DNA from: an uncultured Desulfobacter sp.
Lineage (GTDB): Bacteria > Desulfobacterota > Desulfobacteria > Desulfobacterales > Desulfobacteraceae
DNA length: 64,000 nucleotides
Assembly: GCF_963666145.1 (NCBI RefSeq)
Contig: NZ_OY762614.1
Location: 4,268,501-4,332,500, forward strand
Direction: 5' to 3'
Position numbers and translations under genes: made by a program. The notes beneath the pieces are model-generated. The model searched no databases and was not told the origin of the DNA. It saw only the letters and a program-made list of their open reading frames with translations. Shown here piece after piece: positions 26,461-34,119 of the stretch (its first letter is position 1; each line of letters opens with the position of its first letter).

Positions 26461-26582
26461 GTTTGAACGAAAAGTCACCCACCTGCGGCGTTGCTGCACA
26501 AAGCTAAAATCCTCACGTACTTGAGTACGCTCCGGTTTTAGCTTTGTTTGCGCCTTGCATCTGGGCAACTTTTCGTCCAAAC
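26461..26582. repeat. long covarying hairpin repeat, copy 2
   Basis: About 122 bases, homologous to 5409-5529. Outer arm GTTTGAACGAAAAGTCACCCA pairs with the 3' arm ending CGTCCAAAC; TGCGGCGTTGC with GCGCCTTGCA; ACAAAGCTAAAA with TTTTAGCTTTGT; tip CGTAC-TTGA-GTACG. The inner stem and tip differ from copy 1 on both sides so that pairing is preserved. It begins two bases after the stop of the HesB-like gene and could also act as its transcription end. Confidence 0.8.
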
Positions 26583-26658
26583 ACGGGGCGCTCTTCGGTA
26601 AGTCGTAATAATAATATTTAGGTTTTTCGTACAGGCTGTTTCCTGGCGCCTTTGGCGT

Positions 26659-27624
26659 TCAGGTCGCAGCCTGTTCTGTTTCGATCGCCGGAGCATCAAC
26701 CGGTGTTTCCTCGGACTGCGCCTGCATCCTCTGGTCGTGCAGGACCCGGATCATACCGTCGGCAAGCCCTTGCATGGGAACATGGATTTTTTCGCAACGG
26801 CCCCAGGTCATGGCTTTCAGGTAAATTCGTGCACCCGGGATGATAACGTCTGCCCGGTCTGGTTTTAAATTGAACCGCTTCATCCGTTCTTCTATCTCAT
26901 AGCCCGCCAGTTCATCCCGGATTTGTTTGATCTTTTTTCGCGTCACCCATGTCCCGGGACGGCCCTTGGCCAGTTTAAACAGTTTATTGATATTCCCGCC
27001 GCTGCCGATGGCCTCCACAGGCTGGTGGCCCCGGGTGATTTTTTTCAACCAGGATCTCATACGATCCCAGTCCTGCTGCCGGGCCCGGTTGTTGAGCAGA
27101 CGAATGGTGCCCAGATTAAAGGACCGGCTGGCCTGGACCCTGCCGTCGAAGAACAGCGTAATTTCCGTGCTGCCACCCCCCACATCCACAAACAGAGCGG
27201 ATTTTTCCGATGAGGTCATGATTTGGTGGCGGTTCTGAAAAAGATACCGGGCTTCCTGTCTGCCGTTGATAATCTCAATGTTCAAACCGGCCTGTTCCCG
27301 GATTTGACGGCATACCTGCCGGCCGTTCTGGGCGGACCGCATGGCCGAGGTGGCACAGGCCTTTACGGCCACAGGCTGATATGCGGCAATCAGCTTTGCA
27401 AAACCGTCCATGGTTTTCACAAGTTTGCAGGCCCGTTCATCCGAGATTTTGCCCTGCAAAAACGCATCTTCTCCCAAACGTATGGGCATGCGCATCCAGG
27501 ATATTTTTTTAACCCGAAGTCCGAATTCTTCTTCTGAGACCATGGCTAACAGCAGACGAACGGCATTGGAACCGATGTCGATGGCGGCGTACTTTGTCAT
27601 TGAATCCATAATGGTTGACATCAT
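26659..27624 (-). CDS. exopolyphosphatase / guanosine pentaphosphatase family protein
   Basis: Cleaves terminal phosphate from polyphosphate (Ppx) or pppGpp (GppA). 321 residues, the short form lacking the C-terminal HD-like domain of E. coli Ppx. Phosphate-binding motifs of the actin-like fold are present: YAAIDIGSNAVRLLLA (N-terminus), KACATSAMRSAQNG, GRQEARYLF, VDVGGGSTEITLFFDG and GSGGNINKLFKL. Divergent from the CHAD/ParA/CYTH operon, with a 14-bp palindrome in the 55-base gap. No clear ribosome site; ATG 27609 or 27600 are alternative starts. Confidence 0.9.
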   Translation of the reverse strand: MMSTIMDSMTKYAAIDIGSNAVRLLLAMVSEEEFGLRVKKISWMRMPIRLGEDAFLQGKISDERACKLVKTMDGFAKLIAAYQPVAVKACATSAMRSAQNGRQVCRQIREQAGLNIEIINGRQEARYLFQNRHQIMTSSEKSALFVDVGGGSTEITLFFDGRVQASRSFNLGTIRLLNNRARQQDWDRMRSWLKKITRGHQPVEAIGSGGNINKLFKLAKGRPGTWVTRKKIKQIRDELAGYEIEERMKRFNLKPDRADVIIPGARIYLKAMTWGRCEKIHVPMQGLADGMIRVLHDQRMQAQSEETPVDAPAIETEQAAT

Positions 27625-27628
27625 AGTT

Positions 27629-27642
27629 TAATGACGTCATTA
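27629..27642. promoter_or_regulatory. 14-bp palindrome between ppx-like gene and the RHH operon
   Basis: TAATGACGTCATTA, perfectly symmetric, in the short gap between divergent transcription units and 38 bases upstream of a ribbon-helix-helix gene. A natural candidate operator for that protein. Confidence 0.5.
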
Positions 27643-27679
27643 TATCAAGCGATGAAATCAAGATTAACGAGGATCTAAC

Positions 27680-27841
27680 ATGGTAAAGACTAAAAAAGTG
27701 AATACGTCCCTAAGGTTAGAGAAGAAAGTGCTCAAAGCGCTTAAAATCCTGGCCATTGAAAAAGAGACCAGTGTTCAGGCCATTATTGAAAACTTGATCC
27801 ATGAATACATAAAAAAGAACAAGGGAAAATCAGACCAATGA
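27680..27841 (+). CDS. small ribbon-helix-helix protein
   Basis: 53 residues: MVKTKKVNTSLRLEKKVLKA, LKILAIEKETSVQAIIENLI, then HEYIKKNKGKSDQ. The pattern is a ribbon-helix-helix DNA-binding fold (CopG/Arc type): strand NTSLRLEKKVLKALK, helix ILAIEKE, turn TS and helix VQAIIENLIHEYIK. GAGGA lies six bases before the ATG. Its stop overlaps the start of the CHAD gene (ATGA), so both are translated from one message. Could autoregulate the operon through the palindrome at 27629, or act as the DNA- or partner-binding element of the ParA-like ATPase. Confidence 0.8.
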   Translation: MVKTKKVNTSLRLEKKVLKALKILAIEKETSVQAIIENLIHEYIKKNKGKSDQ

Positions 27842-29412
27842 CTCTGCCTCCTTCGCAAACGTTTATGCTTTCGGCCGGCATCAATGTCAAAAAGATAAAT
27901 GCCCTGTTAAAAGATGCCAATATGACCCTGGCAGGTGCCGCATGTGAGCCCCCGGATAAGGATGAAGAGGGGACGGTTTTGGATACCTTTGATGCTGCGG
28001 TTTACAATTCGGGCGCGCTTTTAATCCAGACGGAATCTAATCTGACCAGGATCGGCTGGTCAGGAGATGTAACGGTACAGCTGGCGCCGGCCTCAAAATG
28101 GCAGTTTGCCCGGCAGCTTCCCGAAGGCCCTGTGCGGGATTTGCTTTTAAATCTCTCCGCCCTGCGGGCCTTTACACCGGTCGGCCAGGTGACCATCACC
28201 CGGGACACCCTATCTCTTCTGGATGACGAGCAAAAAACCTGCTGCCGCATTGAATCGGTCACTTTGAATCGTGGAAAGTTTATCTGGACCTGGCTTCGAA
28301 CCCGTCCCATGCGCGGTTACAACGACAGCCACACCCTGATCTGCGACATTTTGAAAAATATGGGAAACCCGGTGCTTCCGGCACAGGCGCTTAAGCTCAG
28401 GATTTCTGACTATACATCCAAGCCGGTGATTCAGCTGTCTGAAACGGCCCCTGCCAGACAAAGCCTTTGTACGATCGTCCAGACCTTTTTGCAGGTCACA
28501 CGACAGAATGAGCCAGGGCTCATTGATGATCTGGACACCGAGTTTCTCCACCAGTGGCGGGTCAGTCTGCGCAAAGTGCGTTCCGTGCTTACACTGTTCA
28601 AAGGGGTAGTGGACACCGAAACCCTTGATCGGTTGAAGCTGGATTTCAAGGAGATCATGCAGGATACCAACATGATGCGTGACCGGGATGTTTACCTGTT
28701 GTCCAAGGACGATTATTTTGCCCTGGTCCCCCCCCAGGCCCACCCCGGCCTTGGGGTGCTGTTTGATCTGCTTCAGCAGGATCGGGATGAGGCCTATGGA
28801 AAGGTTAAGGCCATGCTCAAGTCCAAGGAATACAAAAAACAGATAAAATCCATTCAGAAATTGTTTGAAAATCCAAAAGCTTTGCCCAAAGGTCCCAAGG
28901 CCGATGCGCCCTCCAAAGTCTTTGCTGGGGACCTTGTTTTGAAACGATATAAAAAAGTGTGCAAGCTTGCCAAAAATATTACCGAGAAAACCCCGGATGA
29001 AACGATTCATGAACTGCGTATCCAGTGCAAAAAGTTGCGCTACCTGATTGAATCGGCCCAGCCTCTATTTGACGATATGTCGGTAAAGAAATTGCTTAAA
29101 ACACTCAAAGGTCTTCAGGACCATTTAGGCAGTTTTAACGATCAGTCTGTCCAGCAGGCCACCTTGGCCCAGTGTCTTGAGCGTTATCCGGAAACAGGAC
29201 CCAATGCCACGGCCCTGGCCGAAAGTATCGGGGCCTTGACGGCCATGCTCTACCGCAAACAGCTGGCAGAACGGCAGATGATTCTCGACAACCTGTCTTC
29301 GTTTTACAGCCCGGATACACAGATGGCCTTTAATGACCTGTTCGATTTAAAGATAACAACGACCAAACAAGCCAAACCCCAGGTTGAGTCACAGGGAGAT
29401 AAAGATTTATGA
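27838..29412 (+). CDS. CHAD-domain protein with a divergent N-terminal domain
   Basis: 524 residues. Residues about 205-480 are a CHAD domain, an all-helical fold with conserved His and Lys/Arg faces that binds polyphosphate: EFLHQWRVSLRKVRSVLTLFKGV, TIHELRIQCKKLRYLIESAQPLF and LKGLQDHLGSFNDQ. The first 190 residues (TFDAAVYNSGALLIQ, ESVTLNRGKFIWTWLR) look like a degenerate CYTH-type barrel, as in many CYTH-CHAD fusions, lacking the EXEXK motif. Coupled by four-base overlaps to the RHH gene before it and the ParA-like gene after it. Known CHAD proteins localise to polyphosphate granules. Confidence 0.88.
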   Translation: MTLPPSQTFMLSAGINVKKINALLKDANMTLAGAACEPPDKDEEGTVLDTFDAAVYNSGALLIQTESNLTRIGWSGDVTVQLAPASKWQFARQLPEGPVRDLLLNLSALRAFTPVGQVTITRDTLSLLDDEQKTCCRIESVTLNRGKFIWTWLRTRPMRGYNDSHTLICDILKNMGNPVLPAQALKLRISDYTSKPVIQLSETAPARQSLCTIVQTFLQVTRQNEPGLIDDLDTEFLHQWRVSLRKVRSVLTLFKGVVDTETLDRLKLDFKEIMQDTNMMRDRDVYLLSKDDYFALVPPQAHPGLGVLFDLLQQDRDEAYGKVKAMLKSKEYKKQIKSIQKLFENPKALPKGPKADAPSKVFAGDLVLKRYKKVCKLAKNITEKTPDETIHELRIQCKKLRYLIESAQPLFDDMSVKKLLKTLKGLQDHLGSFNDQSVQQATLAQCLERYPETGPNATALAESIGALTAMLYRKQLAERQMILDNLSSFYSPDTQMAFNDLFDLKITTTKQAKPQVESQGDKDL

Positions 29413-30143
29413 AACTGATTGCCTGTTATTCCAATAAGGGCGGTGTGGGAAAAACCGCAACCTCGGTCAACCTGGCATATGCCAGCGCATTAAGCGGCAA
29501 CCGGACCCTTTTGTGCGACCTTGATCCCCAGGGCGCATCGGGATTTTATTTTCGGGTGAAGCCCTCAAAAAAATTGAAAAACAACACCTTTTTTGAAGAC
29601 ACAAAAAAATTTGCCGATGCCATCAGGGAAAGCGATTATGAAAATCTGGACCTTTTACCGGCCAATATGAGCTTCAGGGATTTTGATATTTTTCTGTCCC
29701 GGATGAAAAAGAGCCGATCCCGGCTGAATAAGGTCTTAAAACCTGTGGACGGCGAATATGATGTTGTCCTGTTGGACTGCCCCCCCAATATTTCGCTGCT
29801 TTCGGAAAATGTATTCAAGGTGGCGGACCGCATTGTGGTGCCGGTGATCCCCACCACATTGTCCCAGAGAACCCTGGAGCAACTCTATGCATTTTTCAAA
29901 CAACAAGGGTATAAATCATCCAAGATCTTTCCGTTTTTTTCCATGGTTCAGCAGAGTAAATCCCTGCACGTCGAGACCATGGAAGAGATCCGGGGTGAAC
30001 ATGAACAGGTGATGAAAACCTGGATACCTTTTTCAACCCATATCGAACGCATGGGCGTCTACCGGGCACCGGCCCTCACCTATGCCGGTAAAGAAGGGGC
30101 GGTGGCTGCCTACGCACAATTGTGGCAGGAAGTTCAAAGTTAA
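29409..30143 (+). CDS. ParA-family ATPase
   Basis: 244 residues. Deviant Walker A ACYSNKGGVGKTATSVNLAYA at the N-terminus, switch I LCDLDPQGASGFYF, Walker B-like VVLLDCPPNISLLSENV, and the usual ParA C-terminal region. It positions cargo (plasmids, chromosomes, carboxysomes, chemosensory arrays) on the nucleoid by ATP-dependent DNA binding. No parB is nearby and no chromosome-partitioning context; instead it lies between CHAD and CYTH genes with four-base overlap to CHAD. Cargo is therefore probably not DNA; polyphosphate granules are the suggestion. Confidence 0.92.
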   Translation: MKLIACYSNKGGVGKTATSVNLAYASALSGNRTLLCDLDPQGASGFYFRVKPSKKLKNNTFFEDTKKFADAIRESDYENLDLLPANMSFRDFDIFLSRMKKSRSRLNKVLKPVDGEYDVVLLDCPPNISLLSENVFKVADRIVVPVIPTTLSQRTLEQLYAFFKQQGYKSSKIFPFFSMVQQSKSLHVETMEEIRGEHEQVMKTWIPFSTHIERMGVYRAPALTYAGKEGAVAAYAQLWQEVQS

Positions 30144-30157
30144 GGGAGCAGCTAACC

Positions 30158-30619
30158 ATGAAAGAGATAGAACGAAAATTCCTGCTCGCAAAAATGCCGG
30201 ACATTGACCCGCAGTCCACCACCTGTATACGCCAGGGCTATATTACCCAATCCCGGGATTCTGTTGAGATCAGGCTTCGTCAGAAAGGCGATGCATTTTT
30301 CATGACCTTTAAACGGGGCCAGGGACTTGTGCGCGATGAAGCGGAGATCAAAATTGATGAAGCGGATTTTAATCATCTATGGCCGTTGACCCGGGATCGC
30401 CGGGTGGAAAAACAACGGTCCAAGGCTATTCTTGAGAACAGCCTTGTGGCTGAGATTGATGAATTTTCAGGTGCGCTTTCAGGGCTTTTATTATGCGAGG
30501 TGGAGTTCGGTGATGAAACCCAGGCCAAGGCGTTTGTTCCGCCCCAATGGTTTGGGGCGGATGTGACCGAAGACGGCCGGTATAAAAATAAAAGCCTTGC
30601 TGAGAATGGGCTTCCCTAA
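30158..30619 (+). CDS. CYTH-domain protein (triphosphate tunnel family)
   Basis: 153 residues. Begins with the family motif KEIERKFLL (EXEXK), followed by the beta-strand pattern RQGYITQSRDSVEIRLRQKGDAFFMTFKRG, VRDEAEIKI, KQRSKAILENSLVAEIDEFSG and LLCEVEFGDE, i.e. all charged rows of the triphosphate tunnel. Acts on triphosphates or polyphosphate with a divalent metal. GGGAG six to ten bases upstream supports ATG 30158. Last gene of the RHH-CHAD-ParA-CYTH operon and convergent with the flavoprotein gene. Confidence 0.9.
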   Translation: MKEIERKFLLAKMPDIDPQSTTCIRQGYITQSRDSVEIRLRQKGDAFFMTFKRGQGLVRDEAEIKIDEADFNHLWPLTRDRRVEKQRSKAILENSLVAEIDEFSGALSGLLLCEVEFGDETQAKAFVPPQWFGADVTEDGRYKNKSLAENGLP

Positions 30620-30621
30620 AT

Positions 30622-31188
30622 TTAAATTTGGCCCACCAGTTTGCGGGCAAATTCACACGCCTGATCTTTGACGGAATCCTCCAACTGGTCCGGGGTTGAG
30701 CAGCCGCCCACGAACAACTCTGCGGCGTTAATTGATTTGTGGTATTTCTGCATCCTGCCGAATGCCGTGAAGGCTTCTGCCGCATTGTTCTCAAACGGTC
30801 CGCCGCCTGTCATCAACAGGCCCTGGCGCTGGCCCTCCACAAGGGAGATGTGTTCCGGTGCCGTGGCATACAGGCTGTATGTCCGGTCAATGACGGCTTT
30901 GAGCTGGGCATTCACGCCCCAGAAATATAAGGGGGAAGAGAAGACAACGGCCTGGGCCTTGATCATTTTTTCCAGGATTTCAGACATGTCATCCTGTTGA
31001 ATACAGCCCGGGGCATCTTTGATCTCTTTGCATTTTGCACAGCCCATACACCCTTTAAGATTTTTTGGGTGCAGATAAACGGTTTCCACATCATGGCCAA
31101 GATTGATCAGTTCCTCGTTCACCCATTTAAGTACCTGTGCCGTGTTTCCATTTTTTTTGGCACCGCCCTGCAGCAGCAGTATATTCAT
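30622..31188 (-). CDS. NADPH-dependent FMN reductase / flavodoxin-like protein
   Basis: 188 residues. N-terminal MNILLLQGGAKKNGNTAQVLKWV is the FMN phosphate-binding loop of iron-sulfur flavoproteins, followed by GCMGCAKCKEIKDAPGCIQQDDM, the cysteine cluster that could hold an Fe-S centre, and AVVFSSPLYFWGVNAQLKAVIDR, the isoalloxazine loop. A soluble redox protein common in anaerobes. AAGGAG precedes the ATG. Convergent with the CYTH gene, two bases apart. Confidence 0.88.
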   Translation of the reverse strand: MNILLLQGGAKKNGNTAQVLKWVNEELINLGHDVETVYLHPKNLKGCMGCAKCKEIKDAPGCIQQDDMSEILEKMIKAQAVVFSSPLYFWGVNAQLKAVIDRTYSLYATAPEHISLVEGQRQGLLMTGGGPFENNAAEAFTAFGRMQKYHKSINAAELFVGGCSTPDQLEDSVKDQACEFARKLVGQI

Positions 31189-31309
31189 TTTTGTCTCCTT
31201 GTTTTAGAGTTTTTCTCTGTATTGTTTTTGTGTCACAACTTAGATCAGCAATAGGACTTGTCAATGGGGCGATTTTAAAAGCGGTTGGCCTGTGGAGACG
31301 GGCAAAGCA

Positions 31310-31338
31310 TTGACTTTTTGCTTAATCACCCTCATATT
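31310..31338 (+). promoter_or_regulatory. possible promoter of the 2-oxoacid oxidoreductase operon
   Basis: TTGACT and CATATT separated by 17 bases, about 200 bases upstream of the first gene. A weak match; it is followed by a terminator-like hairpin inside the leader. Confidence 0.3.
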
Positions 31339-31373
31339 CAATGGTATTGTAACGGTTTCGGGATTCTTAAACC

Positions 31374-31413
31374 GGCCGGGTTGGGAACAACTTCTTTCGA
31401 CCCCGGCCTTTTT
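31374..31413 (+). terminator. terminator-like hairpin in the leader of the 2-oxoacid oxidoreductase operon
   Basis: GGCCGGG (31374-31380) pairs with CCCGGCC (31402-31408) and is followed directly by TTTTT. No plus-strand gene ends upstream, since the flavoprotein gene is on the other strand, so the hairpin could attenuate the oxidoreductase operon. The rest of 31189-31535 shows nothing recognisable. Confidence 0.45.
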
Positions 31414-31535
31414 CCGCCTTTTCCCGTAAATAGGGAGAAAAGAAACCGTCAAGACGTAAAAGGCTTCCAGCATATCCCAATTACGTCATCGTTCTTCATT
31501 TTTTTATGCAATACAGAAAAATACAAGGGGCGTCC

Positions 31536-33236
31536 ATGAAAATTGATGTAACACTAAAAATTGCAGGTGCGGCAGGGCAGGGCATTCAAACCATTGGCGA
31601 TCTGCTCTCCGAAGTGTGTCACCAAAGCGGTCTGTTTACCTTCTCCGTTGATGATTTTGAATCAAGGGTCAGGGGTGGGCATAATTTTAACCTCATGCGA
31701 ATCAGCGACAAAGAGGTTGCCGCCCCCGGCAACAGGATTGATATCCTTGTCTGCATTGATAAAGATTCCTATGCCTTGCATAAAGATCAGCTGCGCCCGG
31801 ACGGCATTGCCATTGTCAATGCTGATAAACCCGAAACACAAAGCAAGACACGTTTTGATATCCCCTTGATGACACTGGCACAAGAGGCAGGGGGGAAAAT
31901 TACGGCTAATACAGTGGCCGCAGGTGCTGTGCTTTCCATACTCGGTACGCCGTTCAGCCTACTGGAAGATCTTTTGAAAAAACGGTTTGCCGCCAAAGGT
32001 GAAAAAGTCGTGGCCCTGAACATGGCCGCAGCCCAGAAAGGATTTGAGGCGGCCAAAGACTTAAGCCTGGCCACAGGATTCACCTGGGAGGCCAAGGAGG
32101 TCAAAAACGTCATTCTCAGCGGCGCCAAGGCTGCCGCCCTGGGAGCACTGGCTGCGGACTGCCGTTTTTTTCCCTTTTATCCCATGAGTCCGGCCACGGG
32201 TGTGCTCACCAATGTGGTCTCCTATGCCGATAAACTGCCCGTTGTTGTTGAGCAGGCAGAAGATGAAATCGCCGCCGTGGTCATGGCCATCGGCGCCTCC
32301 TTTGCCGGTGTCCGTTCAATGACGGCAACGTCGGGCGGCGGTTTTTGCCTCATGACGGAAGGGTTGGGTCTTGCTGCCATGACGGAAACCCCGCTGGTGA
32401 TCCTCAATGCCCAGCGTCCGGGGCCTGCCACAGGGCTTCCCACCCGGACCGGCCAGGCGGATCTGCTGTTTTCCATCCACGCCTCCCAGGATGAGTTTCC
32501 AAGATTTGTTTTTGCACCGGGCACACCGGTTGAAACCTTTGATACCATGAAAAAGGCGTTTCATCTGTCGGAAAAGTACCAGGTTCCGGCCATAGTCCTC
32601 TTGGATCAGTTTCTGGCGGATTTCAGGATGACAGAGGTCAACACCCTCACGGTGGATGCGCAAATTGAACGCTTTTATGAAGAGAACAACTCCGGCGATG
32701 ATGAAAATCCCTATTTACGGTATAAGGTAACCCAGGACGGCGTTTCTCCCCAACGGCTGCCGAGTTCCGGGCCGGGGCTTGTCCGGGTCACGGGCAATGA
32801 ACATGATCCCGAAGGCCATATCAGTGAGAATGCCGCCAACAAGATTGCCATGACCCAAAAGCGTGGGGCCAAGCTGCCTGCCATGATCAAAGAGATGTCG
32901 CCCCCGCTGATAGAGAATCCGGCGGCGTCAACTTTTCTGGTGGGGTGGGGATCAACAAAAGGAAACATTCTCGAAGCGGTTGAACGGCTCAAGGCCGAGG
33001 GCATGGAGATCGGGGCGGCGGTGTTCAAAGATATCTGGCCCATGGACCGGCAGGCGGTTAAGGATGCCCTGGCCGGCAAGCAGCTGATCATGGTGGAGCA
33101 GAATACGTCCGGTCAGCTGGGCCTTCTGCTGGCCCAGGAGGCGGGAGTCTCTGCCTTTGATTCCATTCTTAAGATTGACGGCAGGCCATTTTTCCCGGAC
33201 TATATTGTTCAAAAGGTAAAGGAGATTTTAAAATAA
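31536..33236 (+). CDS. korA: 2-oxoacid:ferredoxin oxidoreductase, fused gamma-alpha subunit
   Basis: 566 residues. N-terminal 190 are the gamma domain (KIAGAAGQGIQTIGDLLSEV, SRVRGGHNFNLMRIS); the rest is the alpha domain (YPMSPATGVLTNVVSYADKL, VEQAEDEIAAVVMAIGASFAG, SGGGFCLMTEGLGLAAMTETPLVI). With the beta subunit it oxidises a 2-oxoacid to an acyl-CoA, reducing ferredoxin; 2-oxoglutarate is the most likely substrate. Start ATG 31536 follows AAGGGG; ten upstream codons are in frame but lack a ribosome site. Stop overlaps the next start by one base. Confidence 0.93.
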   Translation: MKIDVTLKIAGAAGQGIQTIGDLLSEVCHQSGLFTFSVDDFESRVRGGHNFNLMRISDKEVAAPGNRIDILVCIDKDSYALHKDQLRPDGIAIVNADKPETQSKTRFDIPLMTLAQEAGGKITANTVAAGAVLSILGTPFSLLEDLLKKRFAAKGEKVVALNMAAAQKGFEAAKDLSLATGFTWEAKEVKNVILSGAKAAALGALAADCRFFPFYPMSPATGVLTNVVSYADKLPVVVEQAEDEIAAVVMAIGASFAGVRSMTATSGGGFCLMTEGLGLAAMTETPLVILNAQRPGPATGLPTRTGQADLLFSIHASQDEFPRFVFAPGTPVETFDTMKKAFHLSEKYQVPAIVLLDQFLADFRMTEVNTLTVDAQIERFYEENNSGDDENPYLRYKVTQDGVSPQRLPSSGPGLVRVTGNEHDPEGHISENAANKIAMTQKRGAKLPAMIKEMSPPLIENPAASTFLVGWGSTKGNILEAVERLKAEGMEIGAAVFKDIWPMDRQAVKDALAGKQLIMVEQNTSGQLGLLLAQEAGVSAFDSILKIDGRPFFPDYIVQKVKEILK

Positions 33237-34096
33237 TGGTTACTTCAAAAGATTTCGATTGTAATTACGAAAATAAATGGTGCCCGGGATGTGGTAATTT
33301 CCAGATTCTTGCCGCCATGAAAAATGCCTTTGCCCAGCAGCAGATTCCACCTGAAAAGCTCACATTGATTTCTGGTATCGGCCAGGCCGGTAAAACGCCG
33401 CACTTTCTTAAATGCAGTATGTTCCATGGGCTTCACGGCAGGGCGCTTCCCCTGGCCACCGGCACAAAGATTGCCAACAACGACCTGACGGTGGTGGTTA
33501 ACTGCGGGGACGGCGACTGTTACGGGGAAGGCGGAAACCATTTTCTTGCAGCCATCCGGCGAAATCTGGACATGACCCTTCTGGTGCACAACAACCAGAT
33601 TTACGGCCTGACCAAAGGCCAGGCGTCTCCCACATCAAGCCTGGGGATGGTGACAAAAATGCAGACCACCGGCACCTCCTCATCGCAATTTTCCGCCCTG
33701 GCCATTGCCCTGGCAGCCGGAACGGGATTTGTGGCAAGGGGCTTGTCCGGTGAGCCTGAACATTTAACGGACTTGATCGTCAAGGCCATGAATTACAAAG
33801 GCTTTGCCTTGGTGGATATTCTGCAGCCCTGTGTATCCTTTAATAAAATAAATACCCTGAGCTGGTATAAAGAGCGGGCGTATAAGCTTGAGGAAAGGGA
33901 CGATTATGATCCCCAGGATCTTGGAAAGGCATTGACGCTGGCCCAGGAGTGGGAAAACGGTCTGCCCCTGGGCGTGTTGTACGAGGTTCCCGGCACACCC
34001 TTTCACCAACGGGTTCCCAATCTGAAAACAAGCGCCCTTGCCGCACATACTTATGACAGTAAGCTGATGACTGAAACGCTTTTACAAAACCTATAG
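33236..34096 (+). CDS. korB: 2-oxoacid:ferredoxin oxidoreductase, beta subunit
   Basis: 286 residues. Thiamine-diphosphate binding region CPGCGNFQILAAMKNAF (N-terminus) and NCGDGDCYGEGGNHFLAAIRRNLDMTLLVHNNQIYGLTKGQASPT (GDGD...N motif), then LVDILQPCVSF. Pairs with the fused gamma-alpha subunit. No separate ferredoxin-type delta subunit is encoded; electrons presumably go to free ferredoxin. The next gene begins 24 bases after its stop. Confidence 0.93.
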   Translation: MVTSKDFDCNYENKWCPGCGNFQILAAMKNAFAQQQIPPEKLTLISGIGQAGKTPHFLKCSMFHGLHGRALPLATGTKIANNDLTVVVNCGDGDCYGEGGNHFLAAIRRNLDMTLLVHNNQIYGLTKGQASPTSSLGMVTKMQTTGTSSSQFSALAIALAAGTGFVARGLSGEPEHLTDLIVKAMNYKGFALVDILQPCVSFNKINTLSWYKERAYKLEERDDYDPQDLGKALTLAQEWENGLPLGVLYEVPGTPFHQRVPNLKTSALAAHTYDSKLMTETLLQNL

Positions 34097-34119
34097 TGAA
34101 ACAGGAGAGATCATCTGAT

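Noticed and set aside
28210..29010. 266-codon open frame antisense to the CHAD gene
   Set aside because: Shadow frame; the plus strand encodes a clear CHAD domain with coupled neighbours.
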